Positions 37,400 to 47,004 of a stretch of 64,000 bases of DNA are shown here, one piece after another. The DNA comes from Oceanospirillum multiglobuliferum. Lineage in GTDB: Bacteria > Pseudomonadota > Gammaproteobacteria > Pseudomonadales > Halomonadaceae. The position numbers were made by a program, and so were the translations under genes. The notes below the pieces were generated by a model that was given only the letters and a program-made list of their open reading frames with translations, was not told where the DNA came from and did not search any database. Every line of letters starts with the position of its first letter. The stretch's first letter is position 1. The stretch covers positions 1-64,000 of the forward strand of contig NZ_FUXG01000014.1 of NCBI RefSeq assembly GCF_900167095.1. The letters are read 5' to 3'.

Positions 37400-37419
37400 C
37401 TCACCTGTTAGGAGTAAAT

Positions 37420-38163
37420 ATGAGTTTGAATGGAAAAGTTGCACTTGTAACAGGTGCGAGTCGTGGTATAGGTCGTGCGGTGGCCTATGCACTTGGCGAA
37501 ATGGGCGCTACTGTTGTGGGCACTGCAACTAGTGAGTCTGGCGCAGAAAGCATTAGTGCTGGCCTTGCAGAGAAAGGCATTCAGGGCAAAGGTTATGTTC
37601 TAAATGTAACCTCTCAAGAGTCTGTTGATGCGGTGATTAAAGAGATTACAGCTGAATTCGGCGCACCACTGATTGTGATCAATAATGCGGGTATTACCCA
37701 AGATAACTTGTTGATGCGCATGAAAGAAGATGAGTGGGATTCAGTGATTGATACCAACTTGAAGTCTGTTTACCGTGTTTGCAAAGCTGCAATGCGTGGT
37801 ATGACCAAAGCGCGTTGGGGACGAATTGTCAATATCAGTTCTGTTGTGGCCACTATGGGTAACATGGGGCAAACCAACTATGCGGCTGCCAAGGCAGGTA
37901 TGGAAGGTTTTACCCGTGCAATGGCGCGTGAAGTGGCTTCTCGCAACATTACAGTAAATGCCGTAGCACCAGGCTTTATCGCAACAGATATGACTCATGC
38001 GCTACCAGAAGAGCAGCACAATATGTTGCTTACCCAAATTCCTTTGTCCCGTTTAGGACAGCCTGAAGAGATTGCAAACGCAGTAGCTTTCTTAGCGAGT
38101 GAAGGTGCAGGGTATATCACTGGTGAAACTCTGCAAGTGAATGGCGGCATGAATATGCGCTAA
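37420..38163 (+). CDS. fabG: 3-oxoacyl-ACP reductase
   Basis: The 247-residue short-chain dehydrogenase reduces 3-oxoacyl-ACP with NADPH. TGASRGIGRAVA is the Rossmann nucleotide loop, NNAGI follows, and the catalytic Ser-Tyr-Lys lies in NISSVVATMGNMGQTNYAAAKAG. The end GGMNM is typical for FabG. GTTAGGAGTAAAT precedes the ATG, 20 bases after fabD. Confidence 0.97.
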   Translation: MSLNGKVALVTGASRGIGRAVAYALGEMGATVVGTATSESGAESISAGLAEKGIQGKGYVLNVTSQESVDAVIKEITAEFGAPLIVINNAGITQDNLLMRMKEDEWDSVIDTNLKSVYRVCKAAMRGMTKARWGRIVNISSVVATMGNMGQTNYAAAKAGMEGFTRAMAREVASRNITVNAVAPGFIATDMTHALPEEQHNMLLTQIPLSRLGQPEEIANAVAFLASEGAGYITGETLQVNGGMNMR

Positions 38164-38266
38164 GGCTGGTTGTTGATTGGCTATTGCGCCGTTCACTAAC
38201 CCTCTATAAAATACCGGACAGCTTTTGGGCTGTTCGGATTTGTACCCACAGGAGATATTTGAAGTT

Positions 38267-38500
38267 ATGAGCACTATCGAAGAGCGTGTAAAAAAGATCG
38301 TTAGCGAGCAGTTAGGTGTTAAAGAAGAAGAAATCACCAATGCTTCTTCTTTTGTTGACGATCTGGGTGCAGACTCTCTGGACACTGTAGAGCTAGTAAT
38401 GGCTCTAGAAGAAGAGTTTGAAACTGAGATTCCAGACGAAGATGCAGAGAAGATTACTACCGTTCAGGAAGCAATCGACTATGTAGTTGCTAACCAGTAA
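38267..38500 (+). CDS. acpP: Acyl carrier protein
   Basis: The ATG at 38267 is preceded by GGAGATATTTGAAGTT. The 77-residue acidic protein has [19 protein letters not shown], where Ser37 takes the 4'-phosphopantetheine arm. It carries growing acyl chains among the Fab enzymes, PlsX and others. In-frame sequence upstream of this ATG does not fit the family. Confidence 0.98.
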   Translation: MSTIEERVKKIVSEQLGVKEEEITNASSFVDDLGADSLDTVELVMALEEEFETEIPDEDAEKITTVQEAIDYVVANQ

Positions 38501-38532
38501 TCTGGTAATAGCATCAGTCTTTGGCTGACTAC

Positions 38533-38575
38533 AAAGAAGCCGCTTTCTGCATTGCAGGGCGGCTTTTCTTTTTCA
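38533..38575 (+). terminator. Hairpin between acpP and fabF
   Basis: AAGCCGCTTTCTGC pairs imperfectly with GCAGGGCGGCTTT (AAGCCGC with GCGGCTT inside) and is followed by T-rich sequence. It could reduce read-through, so that acpP is made in excess over fabF. Confidence 0.7.
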
Positions 38576-38645
38576 TACCGTTGTTCTTTTTTGATCTTAA
38601 TAAATACAACGGTGCTACTGATAAGCCGTATTTGGAGGAAGCATA

Positions 38646-39884
38646 ATGCCTCGCAGAAGGGTCGTAGTAACTGGCCTGGGTTTGGTAACGCCCCTCGGCA
38701 ATAATGTAAAGGACAGCTGGGATGGTATTCTGGCTGGTAAAAGTGGTATAGCACCTATTGAGCACTTCGACACAACGGGGTTTGCAACTCGTTTTGGTGG
38801 CTCGGTTAAAGGGTTTGATATCGCTGAATACATGTCTCCAAAAGACGCCCGTAAAATGGATACTTTTATTCAATACGGTATGGCTGCTGCCATTCAAGCA
38901 GTTGCTGACTCAGGTTTAGAATGTACAGAAGAGAACGCATCCCGTATTGGTGTGGCGATTGGTTCTGGCATTGGTGGTTTACCAATGATCGAGAAAAACC
39001 ATGATGTACTGCTAGCGGGTGGCCCTCGTAAAATTTCTCCATTCTTTGTACCTGGCAGCATTATTAATATGATTTCCGGCAACTTGGCGATCCGTTATGG
39101 TTTCCAAGGGCCAAATATTGCCATTACCACAGCTTGTACTACGGGAACGCATAACATCGGCTATTCCGCTCGTACTATCGCCTATGGTGATGCTGATGTG
39201 ATGATCGCAGGCGGTGCAGAAATGGCAACAACGCCGCTAGGACTAGGCGGCTTTGCTGCGGCACGCGCACTGTCTACACGTAACGATGACCCAACAGCAG
39301 CAAGCCGTCCTTGGGATCGTGACCGTGATGGTTTTGTTTTGTCTGATGGCGCAGGTGTTTTGGTGCTTGAAGAGTACGAACATGCTAAAGCGCGTGGTGC
39401 TACCATCTATGCGGAGCTCACAGGCTTTGGCATGAGTGATGACGCTTACCATATGACACTACCTCCTTCAGATGGCCGTGGTGCCGCAGCTTCTATGGGT
39501 AATGCCATTAAGGATGCGGGTATTAATCCAGAGCAGTTGAACTATATCAATGCACACGGTACTTCAACGCCAGCTGGCGATGTTGCAGAAAGCCAAGCGG
39601 TTGAAAAGGTAATGGGCGATGCAGCAAAATCTGTTGCAGTGAGTTCAACTAAGTCTATGATCGGCCACTTACTAGGTGCTGCCGGCGCGGTAGAGGCGGT
39701 GTTTACAGTATTGGCGATTCGTGACCAAGTTGCGCCACCGACAATCAACTTAGACAATCCTGCCGAAGGTTGTAATCTTGATTACGTGCCTCATACGGCG
39801 CGCAGCATGACAATTGATCACGCCCTTTCCAATTCATTTGGTTTTGGCGGCACCAATGGTAGCTTGCTGTTCTCGCGTATCTGA
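38646..39884 (+). CDS. fabF: 3-oxoacyl-ACP synthase II
   Basis: This condensing enzyme extends acyl-ACP by two carbons from malonyl-ACP. The 412-residue protein has [12 protein letters not shown] with nucleophile Cys164, [11 protein letters not shown] and [13 protein letters not shown] with the two catalytic histidines. The start [18 protein letters not shown] is standard. TTTGGAGGAAGCATA is a strong ribosome-binding site. Confidence 0.97.
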   Translation: MPRRRVVVTGLGLVTPLGNNVKDSWDGILAGKSGIAPIEHFDTTGFATRFGGSVKGFDIAEYMSPKDARKMDTFIQYGMAAAIQAVADSGLECTEENASRIGVAIGSGIGGLPMIEKNHDVLLAGGPRKISPFFVPGSIINMISGNLAIRYGFQGPNIAITTACTTGTHNIGYSARTIAYGDADVMIAGGAEMATTPLGLGGFAAARALSTRNDDPTAASRPWDRDRDGFVLSDGAGVLVLEEYEHAKARGATIYAELTGFGMSDDAYHMTLPPSDGRGAAASMGNAIKDAGINPEQLNYINAHGTSTPAGDVAESQAVEKVMGDAAKSVAVSSTKSMIGHLLGAAGAVEAVFTVLAIRDQVAPPTINLDNPAEGCNLDYVPHTARSMTIDHALSNSFGFGGTNGSLLFSRI

Positions 39885-39922
39885 TCAAAGGGGCTCGGTA
39901 ACGGGCCCTTATTTTTTCTATC

Positions 39923-40783
39923 ATGACATTTTCAACGCTGATCAATGGACAAGTGCAAAGCCAGCTGTCGATAACTGACAGAGGGTTAGCCTACGGCGAT
40001 GGTCTGTTTGAGACCTGCCGGCTAATAGACGGTGTAGCGCCGTTACTTTCTTTGCATTGGCAAAGGCTTTGTGCAGGCTGTATTCGATTAAAACTACCTA
40101 ATCCTTTTCATTCCTGCGCTGACTTTGCTCAGAAGCTTTCTCAAGTTGTGCCTCATAATGGGGGTGGGCTTGCTAAGCTTATCTTAACTCGAGGTAGTGG
40201 TGGTCGAGGCTATTTAGCACCTAGTGACCCTGTTGTCTCGTGGATTCTTCAAGGCTTTCCTGTACCTGAAACACCCCTTGAACACTATCATCAAGGGGTA
40301 GTCGTAAGGCGCTGTGCGTTGCAGCTTTCTGTTCAGCCTATATTAGCAGGTTTGAAACATTTAAACCGTTTAGAGCAAGTATTGGCTAGGGCAGAGTGGC
40401 AAGATGATGGCATTTTTGATGGCCTACTTTTTGATCAAAATCAGAGGCTAATTGAAAGTACTGTATGCAATATTTTTGTGATCAAAAAAGACCAGTTACT
40501 GACCCCTTTGCTTGATCAGTCTGGTGTGGCGGGTGTGATGCGAGCTGCTATTATTGAGTCCTCATCTGCACTAGCGTTAGATATCAAAGAAACCAATATT
40601 ACTGAAAATCAGCTACTCAACGCGGATGCCGCTTTTTTATGTAATAGTGTGCGGGGGATTATTCCAATCAGGGCTTGGCATTTAGACAGTGGTGACATTA
40701 TTAAACAATGGCCTATTCATCCCCTACAGAAAAAAATTAGCCAGCACTGGCATCCCATCCTAAATCTGCCAGCTTGCCAATAA
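39923..40783 (+). CDS. pabC: Aminodeoxychorismate lyase
   Basis: PabC releases pyruvate from 4-amino-4-deoxychorismate to yield p-aminobenzoate for folate. The 286-residue PLP enzyme is of the class IV aminotransferase fold: DRGLAYGDGLFETCRL near the start, GLKHLNRLEQV with the PLP lysine, and ESTVCNIFVI further on. The position after fabF and before mltG and tmk is as in E. coli. Confidence 0.93.
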   Translation: MTFSTLINGQVQSQLSITDRGLAYGDGLFETCRLIDGVAPLLSLHWQRLCAGCIRLKLPNPFHSCADFAQKLSQVVPHNGGGLAKLILTRGSGGRGYLAPSDPVVSWILQGFPVPETPLEHYHQGVVVRRCALQLSVQPILAGLKHLNRLEQVLARAEWQDDGIFDGLLFDQNQRLIESTVCNIFVIKKDQLLTPLLDQSGVAGVMRAAIIESSSALALDIKETNITENQLLNADAAFLCNSVRGIIPIRAWHLDSGDIIKQWPIHPLQKKISQHWHPILNLPACQ

Positions 40784-40791
40784 GGTTCATC

Positions 40792-41898
40792 ATGTTACTT
40801 CTGAAAAAACCTATTATTTGGAGCTTAGCCCTTCTGCTAAGTTTATCTTTGCTATCCGCTTTAATTGGTGTTGCATACTGGAAAAATTTATTAAGTAAGC
40901 CGATCCACAATCAAGGCGACAAGGTTTACGAACTAAAGTCTGGCTCAAGCGTGAATCAGGTTCTGCTTGAACTTGAACAGCAACAGGTAATTAGCGAAGT
41001 CTGGCCGATTAAAGTATTGATCAAGCTTTACCCTGAGCAAGGTCTAATAAAAGCGGGTGAATATCTGATTCCTAGCGGTATCAACAGTTATCAACTGCTG
41101 ACTTTACTCTCATCTGGTCAGTCTATTCAGTATCAGATTACCTTGGTGGAGGGCTGGACTTTTGCCCAAGTATTAAAACTTATTCAGCAGCATCCAAAGC
41201 TTGATATCAAAACACAAGCACTGACAAATACTGAGATCATGACCAAAATTTCTGGTTTGCCACCAGCACAGGTTCCGCATCCAGAAGGGCAGATATTTCC
41301 GGATACTTATCAGTTTCAAAAAGGCGTCACTGACTTAGAACTGCTGACTTGGGCATACAAAAAAATGCAACGGGTGTTAGAAGAAGAGTGGGAAAAGGCC
41401 GATCATAAAGCACTGCCCTATCGCTCTGCCTATGAGGCGCTGATCATGGCCTCGATTGTAGAAAAAGAAACTGCTATTGCTGCGGAAAGAGCACGTATAG
41501 CAGGGGTGTTCGTGCAGCGCTTAGAAAAAAATATGCGCTTGCAAACTGATCCAACCGTAATATACGGTCTTGGCGATCGCTATCTTGGTAATATCACGCG
41601 TCGGCACCTGAATGAAAAAACTCCGTATAATACTTATAGAATTAATGGCTTACCGCCAACGCCTATTGCGCTGGCTGGTAGAGAAGCGATTCATGCAGCA
41701 TTGCACCCATTAAAGGAAGGCGATCTATACTTTGTGGCCAAAGGTGATGGTAGTCATGTGTTTAACCGTAGCTTAGAGGCACACAATCGGGCTGTGCGTC
41801 ATTACCAAATCAATCAGCGACGTAAGAACTATCAATCTTCGCCAGAGTTTAAAGTACCCACTGAAATTTTAGATAACAGCAGCCAACCACTTCAGTAA
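40792..41898 (+). CDS. mltG: Endolytic murein transglycosylase MltG
   Basis: I start at ATG 40792, 6 bases after AAGG; the preceding in-frame TTG lies inside pabC. The 368-residue protein has one transmembrane anchor (about 8-30) and a periplasmic YceG domain. MASIVEKETAIAAERARIAGVFVQRL carries catalytic Glu224 and is followed by QTDPTVIYGLG. MltG cuts nascent glycan strands and probably terminates their elongation. Confidence 0.94.
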   Translation: MLLLKKPIIWSLALLLSLSLLSALIGVAYWKNLLSKPIHNQGDKVYELKSGSSVNQVLLELEQQQVISEVWPIKVLIKLYPEQGLIKAGEYLIPSGINSYQLLTLLSSGQSIQYQITLVEGWTFAQVLKLIQQHPKLDIKTQALTNTEIMTKISGLPPAQVPHPEGQIFPDTYQFQKGVTDLELLTWAYKKMQRVLEEEWEKADHKALPYRSAYEALIMASIVEKETAIAAERARIAGVFVQRLEKNMRLQTDPTVIYGLGDRYLGNITRRHLNEKTPYNTYRINGLPPTPIALAGREAIHAALHPLKEGDLYFVAKGDGSHVFNRSLEAHNRAVRHYQINQRRKNYQSSPEFKVPTEILDNSSQPLQ

Positions 41899-41909
41899 AA
41901 GGTTTATAC

Positions 41910-42563
41910 GTGTTAGAGCAAGTGACAAAAAAAGGGGTATTTATCACCCTAGAAGGTTCTGAAGGTGTAGGTAAAAGCACTAACTTGGCTTTTATTGAAC
42001 AATGGTTAAAGCAGGCTGGTCATGACCCTATTTTAACTCGAGAGCCGGGTGGTACGCCGATGGCAGAAGAAATTAGGGCGTTGCTACTTCAGAAAAGAGA
42101 GGAGTTGGTCAGTGAAAAGGCCGAGTTACTCTTAATGTTTGCAGCTAGAGCGCAACATCTTGATCAAAAGATACTGCCTGCTTTGGCGTCAGGTCGTTGT
42201 TTGGTTTCAGATCGCTTTACCGATGCTACTTATGCCTATCAAGGTTATGCGCGAGGTTTAAACCTTTCTTGGATTACGCAACTGGAGCTGCTCGTGCAGC
42301 AGGCTGTACGGCCAGATCTGACCATCTTGCTTGACCTATCTGTTGAGGTTGCCATGAGTCGTGTGCAACGCCGTGGTGAGACAGATCGGTTTGAACAGGA
42401 AAAAACTGAGTTTTTTCAACGCGTTCGACAAGGTTATCTAGCACGTGCACAGGCTGAGCCTGATCGTTTCGCTATTATAGATGCCAGCCAACCACTAGAG
42501 GCGGTTCAGTCTGATATCGGTCATGTATTGGCAGATTTCTTTTTGAAAAGAGCATCGATATGA
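41910..42563 (+). CDS. tmk: Thymidylate kinase
   Basis: The GTG start is preceded by AAAAGG. The 217-residue kinase phosphorylates dTMP to dTDP. EGSEGVGKS (15-23) is the P-loop, LTREPGGTPMAEEIR the DRP-like loop, and DRFTDATYAYQG follows. The lid segment has VQRRGETDRFE. Its stop overlaps the holB ATG by four bases, giving translational coupling. Confidence 0.96.
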   Translation: MLEQVTKKGVFITLEGSEGVGKSTNLAFIEQWLKQAGHDPILTREPGGTPMAEEIRALLLQKREELVSEKAELLLMFAARAQHLDQKILPALASGRCLVSDRFTDATYAYQGYARGLNLSWITQLELLVQQAVRPDLTILLDLSVEVAMSRVQRRGETDRFEQEKTEFFQRVRQGYLARAQAEPDRFAIIDASQPLEAVQSDIGHVLADFFLKRASI

Positions 42564-43567
42564 ATAATAAGTCTGAAGCTTGGGGGCAAGCGTTCCCTTG
42601 GCATAAAGAGGTTTTTACACAAATAGTACAGCGCTACCAGTCAGGTCGCCTTCCTCATGCTTTACTGTTTTCTGGTGATGCAGGCGTTGGAAAACAGCAA
42701 CTGGCGTATTCTATTGCGGCTTTTTTACTCTGCCGAAATGCAGAGCACCACGCTTGTGGTCAGTGTAGTGGTTGCGAGCTATTAAAAGCGGGTACTCATC
42801 CTGATTTATTACAGATATTACCTGAGTCTGAAGGCAAGCAGATTAAAATTGAGCAGATTCGATCTGTACAAAGCAACATAGGCAAAACTGCTCAGCAGGG
42901 CGGGTATCGTGTTGTTATTGTTCAGCCTGCTGATGGGATGAATGCCAATGCTGCGAATGCATTGTTGAAAAACTTGGAAGAGCCCGGTGAAAATGTTCTG
43001 TTTATTTTAATCAGCAATCGCCTTAGTGCCTTATTGCCCACGGTAAAGAGCCGCTGCCAGCACACACCATTGCCATTACCTGATCAAGAGCAAGCCAAAG
43101 TATGGCTACAACATCAACTAGACAGTCATGCTGCACAACATGCCGACAGCTTATTGCGCATGGCAAATGGAAATCCACTGACAGCAGTATTATTGGCAAG
43201 TGAAGCGCTGCATAAACAGCGCGAGCAGCTCTACCTTAACTTAGAAAGCTTGACTCGAGGTGCGGAGCCTATTGAGTTAGCGGCCGCTTTTTTGCAAGGT
43301 GATTTACACTGGATGCTGCGTTGGCTGCAAGCTTGGCTTGCAGACTGGTCATCATGGGTTCTATTGCAGCAAGACGAACAAGTGAAATATCCAGAAATGT
43401 TGCCTTTATATCGGCACTGGCAAAAAACGGCGCACTTGAATCAGGCGAGATCACTATTTTTAAGTATTGGCGAACTGCGCCAACAGCTTGCATCAGGCGC
43501 TAACCCCAATACTCAGTTGGCAGTAGAGTCTTTGCTGATCCGCTGGGCTGATAAAATGCTGGGGTGA
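42560..43567 (+). CDS. holB: DNA polymerase III delta' subunit
   Basis: The 335-residue clamp-loader subunit has an AAA+ fold. FSGDAGVGKQQLA replaces a full Walker A as in delta', and a zinc module of four Cys (CRN, CGQCSGC) lies at about 50-65. LLKNLEEPGENVLFILISN is conserved. Its C-terminal collar domain is alpha-helical. Delta' stands between tmk and a PilZ gene as in Pseudomonas. Confidence 0.94.
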   Translation: MNNKSEAWGQAFPWHKEVFTQIVQRYQSGRLPHALLFSGDAGVGKQQLAYSIAAFLLCRNAEHHACGQCSGCELLKAGTHPDLLQILPESEGKQIKIEQIRSVQSNIGKTAQQGGYRVVIVQPADGMNANAANALLKNLEEPGENVLFILISNRLSALLPTVKSRCQHTPLPLPDQEQAKVWLQHQLDSHAAQHADSLLRMANGNPLTAVLLASEALHKQREQLYLNLESLTRGAEPIELAAAFLQGDLHWMLRWLQAWLADWSSWVLLQQDEQVKYPEMLPLYRHWQKTAHLNQARSLFLSIGELRQQLASGANPNTQLAVESLLIRWADKMLG

Positions 43568-43627
43568 TTTGCTCTAAAATGCGGTCTATGCTTCATCTAA
43601 CCCAATGATTTGATAGCAGGAGTTTTT

Positions 43628-43975
43628 ATGGCAGGAAGTCAAACCAAACCTCAAGTGGTCACGGTGAATTTGACGAATAAAGACGAGCTTTATGAGGCCT
43701 ATATGCCATTTGTAAATAATGGCGGTTTGTTCTTGCCGACAAGGGGCACATTTCGATTAGGGCAAGAGATTTCGCTATTGCTGAACCTGATGGATGAGCC
43801 AGAAAAAATTCCTATGGCAGGTAAGGTTGTTTGGGTGACACCTCAAGGGGCGCAGGGTCGGCGCGTTGCAGGCATTGGTATTCAGTTCAACGATAATCAC
43901 ATTGGGCTACGTGATAAAATAGAAACTTATCTCGCTGGACGCTTAAGTTCACAGCATCCAACGCATACTTTATAA
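43628..43975 (+). CDS. pilZ: PilZ-domain protein
   Basis: I start at ATG 43628, after AGGAGTTTTT. The 115-residue protein is a stand-alone PilZ domain resembling the type IV pilus protein PilZ of Pseudomonas: LPTRGTFRLGQEISLLLNL and AGKVVWVTPQGAQGRRVAGIGIQF. The founding PilZ lacks the RxxxR motif needed for cyclic-di-GMP binding, and I see no such motif before the barrel here. It needs PilB and FimX partners in type IV pilus assembly, none of which is in the window. Confidence 0.88.
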   Translation: MAGSQTKPQVVTVNLTNKDELYEAYMPFVNNGGLFLPTRGTFRLGQEISLLLNLMDEPEKIPMAGKVVWVTPQGAQGRRVAGIGIQFNDNHIGLRDKIETYLAGRLSSQHPTHTL

Positions 43976-43997
43976 CCGATCTAAAAATGAGCTTATT

Positions 43998-44792
43998 ATG
44001 TATCTTATAGACTCTCACTGCCATTTAGACCGTCTGGATCTTAGTGCATATCAAGGAGATTTGTCAGCAGCTTTAGATGCCGCTCATGATCGTGGTGTAA
44101 GCCACTTCTTGGCCGTTAGCGTAACCTTAGATGATGTTGCTGAGCTGAAAGATCTTGCTCGTCAATATACCAGTGTATTTACTTCAGCAGGTGTGCACCC
44201 TCTGCAAGAGCTGCCTCATGAGCCTACAGTAGAGGAGATTGTTAAAGAGGCCGATGATGAGCTTGTTGTAGCAATTGGCGAGACTGGCTTGGATTATCAC
44301 TATGCCCTTGAAACCAAAGCGATTCAAATTGAGCGTTTCAAACGTCATCTGCTAGCAGCACAAAAGCTGGATAAGCCCGTAATCATTCACACAAGAGATG
44401 CCAAAGAGGACACTTTACAACTATTGCGTGAATATGGCCCTAAAGCTGGCGGTGTTTTACATTGCTTTACTGAGGATTTGGAGATGGCGAGGGCTGGTGT
44501 TGCCTTAGGCTATTATATTTCTATTTCTGGTATCGTGACCTTTCGTAATGCTGATCAAGTTAGAGAGGTCGCAAAGGCAGTGCCATTAGACTGCCTGTTG
44601 GTGGAGACTGATGCACCTTATCTTGCACCAGCTCCTCATCGAGGTAAAAAATGTGAGCCAAAACATGTACGTGATGTAGCAGAATTTATTGCTGATCTGC
44701 GTGGCATCTCTTACGAAGAGCTAGCGATGCAAACAACCGCTAACTTTTTCCGCTTATTCAAAGGCGCTCGTCCGTTGGCAACACAGCGCTAA
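43998..44792 (+). CDS. TatD-family metal-dependent hydrolase
   Basis: The 264-residue protein starts with IDSHCHLDRLDL, which holds the first two metal-binding histidines of the TIM-barrel amidohydrolase fold, and has AIGETGLDYHY, VIIHTRDA and LLVETDAPYLAP. The E. coli gene at this place is ycfH. TatD proteins are 3'-5' DNA exonucleases or related enzymes; the subfamily role of YcfH-type proteins is less sure. It closes the cluster that began at yceD. Confidence 0.93.
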   Translation: MYLIDSHCHLDRLDLSAYQGDLSAALDAAHDRGVSHFLAVSVTLDDVAELKDLARQYTSVFTSAGVHPLQELPHEPTVEEIVKEADDELVVAIGETGLDYHYALETKAIQIERFKRHLLAAQKLDKPVIIHTRDAKEDTLQLLREYGPKAGGVLHCFTEDLEMARAGVALGYYISISGIVTFRNADQVREVAKAVPLDCLLVETDAPYLAPAPHRGKKCEPKHVRDVAEFIADLRGISYEELAMQTTANFFRLFKGARPLATQR

Positions 44793-44804
44793 TATCGACA
44801 TATC

Positions 44805-44834
44805 ACTAACCCTAAAAGGAGTTTAGGGCTAGTG
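44805..44834. terminator. Bidirectional hairpin between tatD-family and YiiX-like genes
   Basis: CACTA-A-CCCTAAA pairs with TTTAGGG-C-TAGTG, two perfect segments separated by one mismatch, around a 5-nt loop. It separates convergent genes and overlaps the stop codon at 44829. Confidence 0.6.
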
Positions 44835-45764
44835 TGGTTTGGTTGGGCTTGTTGATTCATAAAAGTCGCTGTCGGTTTGGGTTGATGGAATAATACTGCC
44901 ATCTTTTTGACGCATATAGCCATCAGGAATTGCAGACTCTACATGCCCCTCTGGATAGACATACATTGACTCCTCCTCTGTGTTCAAAATACCTTTGCCG
45001 TGCCAAGGCAGTAAGCGGTAGTCAGCGTGCTCTGAAAAGTCCATAAATGGATATTTAATAATTTCAAAGTAGGGCGAGTAGTCAAAGTCTCTTGGTGTGC
45101 ATAGCTGAGGGTTGCGTCGGAACAGTTGCACGCCGTGCTCGCCGCTTCTTTTCACTAGCGGCAATATAGGGAACTGAATAAAACCAAACGCCTCTGCAAT
45201 CATGGTGGAGCAGACGGTGCGTGTTGGATTACCAATATTGTGTTGAAATAACGTTGAACGCCAGCGCCTTGGCATAATCCACCAAGGAAATAAGAAACGT
45301 GCTAAATCTAAAATTTGACGCACATTATATTCTTTTCCAAGCTGGCTAATGGCGTAGTGTGTAACCTGCTGGCTGTCGCGATGACTAAGTCCTCTTGGCC
45401 GACAAATACGAATATGGTCGTCTTTATAAGAGGCTAAATCACGAACCACCGTACCTAAGCCTAGCTCTGACTCAACAATTAACTGAGTATCTGCGGGATA
45501 TGGAAAAAGTTCTGAAATAGTTTTTCTCAGCTCTGGGTCTTCAATATCATGAATGCGGCCAAGATAAAGCGCTGCATGGGACCAAGGGCTTTGTGTGATC
45601 ATCTTGATCACATCGCTAACTCGAGAACGCCCTTCTATTAACAGTACATCACAAGGCCGTATTTCATAACGAATACGTTCAAAATCACTGAGCGGGAACT
45701 CTGGCGCAGCACGCTGTTCAGTGAGCCATTGAACAATGGGGCGAGTAATCCGTGTGACCTTCAT
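44829..45764 (-). CDS. YiiX/YaeF-like permuted papain-fold enzyme
   Basis: I start at ATG 45764, 8 bases after GGAG; ATG 45770 is too close to it. The 311-residue protein has the reversed order of catalytic residues expected in permuted NlpC/P60 (YiiX) enzymes: WSHAALYLG with His63 comes first, and RTVCSTMIAEAFG with Cys185 comes later. Members act as amidases or lipid hydrolases. There is no clear signal peptide. The C-terminal 90 residues, with FDYSPYFEIIKYPF, are not part of the core fold I know. The substrate is unknown. Confidence 0.75.
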   Translation of the reverse strand: MKVTRITRPIVQWLTEQRAAPEFPLSDFERIRYEIRPCDVLLIEGRSRVSDVIKMITQSPWSHAALYLGRIHDIEDPELRKTISELFPYPADTQLIVESELGLGTVVRDLASYKDDHIRICRPRGLSHRDSQQVTHYAISQLGKEYNVRQILDLARFLFPWWIMPRRWRSTLFQHNIGNPTRTVCSTMIAEAFGFIQFPILPLVKRSGEHGVQLFRRNPQLCTPRDFDYSPYFEIIKYPFMDFSEHADYRLLPWHGKGILNTEEESMYVYPEGHVESAIPDGYMRQKDGSIIPSTQTDSDFYESTSPTKPH

Positions 45765-46073
45765 AGCCATTTCTCCATCGCACCAGTAGATGCTATATCT
45801 GGTGAGTTTGAATCCTTGTATCAAATGATATTTAAGTTTTTAGTTAGCCATTGAATTTGAAATGATGCAGGGATTGTCTGACTTAAAGAATATGTCATTT
45901 TTCAAAAGCTGAACAGCTAATCGGTAAGAGAAAGATTTTTGGTTTTGGTTAGAAAATCAAATGAATGCTCATAAATTCATGAAAGCGTCACACATTAGGC
46001 GACCGATAAGCATATACTGCGATTGTGACATAACAATTAATAAAAAATTTAAATGAACACGGAGGGACTCGAT

Positions 46074-46352
46074 ATGAAAACTTATCAAGTCGAACAGTTC
46101 GAAATTATTGCCCGCCCAGAATTTAATCGTGTATTGCTACCTAAAGTAGGGCCTGATTTCAATCTTAAAGAAGCGAAACTATTCCTTGGTGAGGTTGGCA
46201 CAGTGATGATTCGCGACCAACACTCAACTTTGGTATTTAACAACGTCAGTGAAAAAAGCCTTGGTTATATTCGAGCTGCGGGCGGCGTGTCTGTAATGGA
46301 CCCAACACTGCAATCACATCCTAAACTGGCATATATCCCTTTGCATCATTAA
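46074..46352 (+). CDS. Small protein of unknown function (92 aa)
   Basis: I choose ATG 46074 because GGAGGG lies 7 bases upstream; an in-frame ATG at 46053 has no ribosome-binding site. The 92-residue protein is mixed alpha/beta with no signal or membrane segment. It starts MKTYQVEQFEIIARPEFNRVLL and ends in HPKLAYIPLHH. I do not recognise a family. The strong ribosome-binding site suggests real expression. It stands alone between a minus-strand gene and a cupin gene. Confidence 0.65.
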   Translation: MKTYQVEQFEIIARPEFNRVLLPKVGPDFNLKEAKLFLGEVGTVMIRDQHSTLVFNNVSEKSLGYIRAAGGVSVMDPTLQSHPKLAYIPLHH

Positions 46353-46578
46353 TGCTTAGCTGAAAATCCAACCTTATTGAATACGCAGCTGCTATGTTTT
46401 TACATGGTGGCTGTGCTGGCAATATTTAAACTCGCAATTGTTTGATTCTATTGAAAATACTTCTCCTCTCTAAAACGTAGTCGTTGTTGTTATTATCTCC
46501 ATTTAATACTGTTTTGTGTGCAATGCAGCAAATGGCACTTCTCGACAGTATAGCCAAGGTTTACACTAGCAACTTTAC

Positions 46579-46595
46579 AACCTTTATATAAGGTT
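46579..46595 (+). promoter_or_regulatory. Perfect palindrome 28 bp upstream of the cupin gene
   Basis: AACCTT-TATAT-AAGGTT is a perfect 17-bp palindrome whose centre could double as a -10 element (TATATA). It may be an operator for the cupin gene or a chance structure. Confidence 0.4.
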
Positions 46596-46622
46596 ATCCA
46601 AACAGATTAAAAAGGAGGTTTT

Positions 46623-46910
46623 ATGTCTGAGCGTCCGCTATTCGCCTTGACTGAGCAGATTAACAATGAGCGTACTTGTGTTAATCATCTGTTTTTTCCC
46701 GCAGGCTGTGAAACCCGCTGGCATCGTCATGAGCGCGACTATGTAATTGTGCCTATGCAAGACTGCCAACTCGAAATTGATACTGGCAATGGGGCAATAT
46801 CGGTGCCGATGAAAAAGGGAGAATGCTATTTTCGTTATGCAGGGGTAGAGCACAACGTGATAAATGACTCTGAGCAGGACATCACACTGCTTGAAATTGA
46901 AATAAAATAA
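46623..46910 (+). CDS. Small cupin-fold protein
   Basis: The 95-residue single-domain cupin starts after AAAAAGGAGGTTTT, a strong ribosome-binding site. CETRWHRHERDYVIVPM carries the two histidines of cupin motif 1 and an acidic residue nearby; YFRYAGVEHNVIND supplies the third histidine of motif 2. Such proteins bind a metal and act as enzymes or ligand sensors. The substrate is not evident. ygiQ follows after 94 bases, perhaps separately transcribed. Confidence 0.85.
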   Translation: MSERPLFALTEQINNERTCVNHLFFPAGCETRWHRHERDYVIVPMQDCQLEIDTGNGAISVPMKKGECYFRYAGVEHNVINDSEQDITLLEIEIK

Positions 46911-47004
46911 AGATTATCTGACAGACCTGTATTCCCGACTGTTTTTCTGGGACAATGCTCGGCTGTGATAACCTCCTGCCGACTAGCCTGATAGATCTCT
47001 GATA

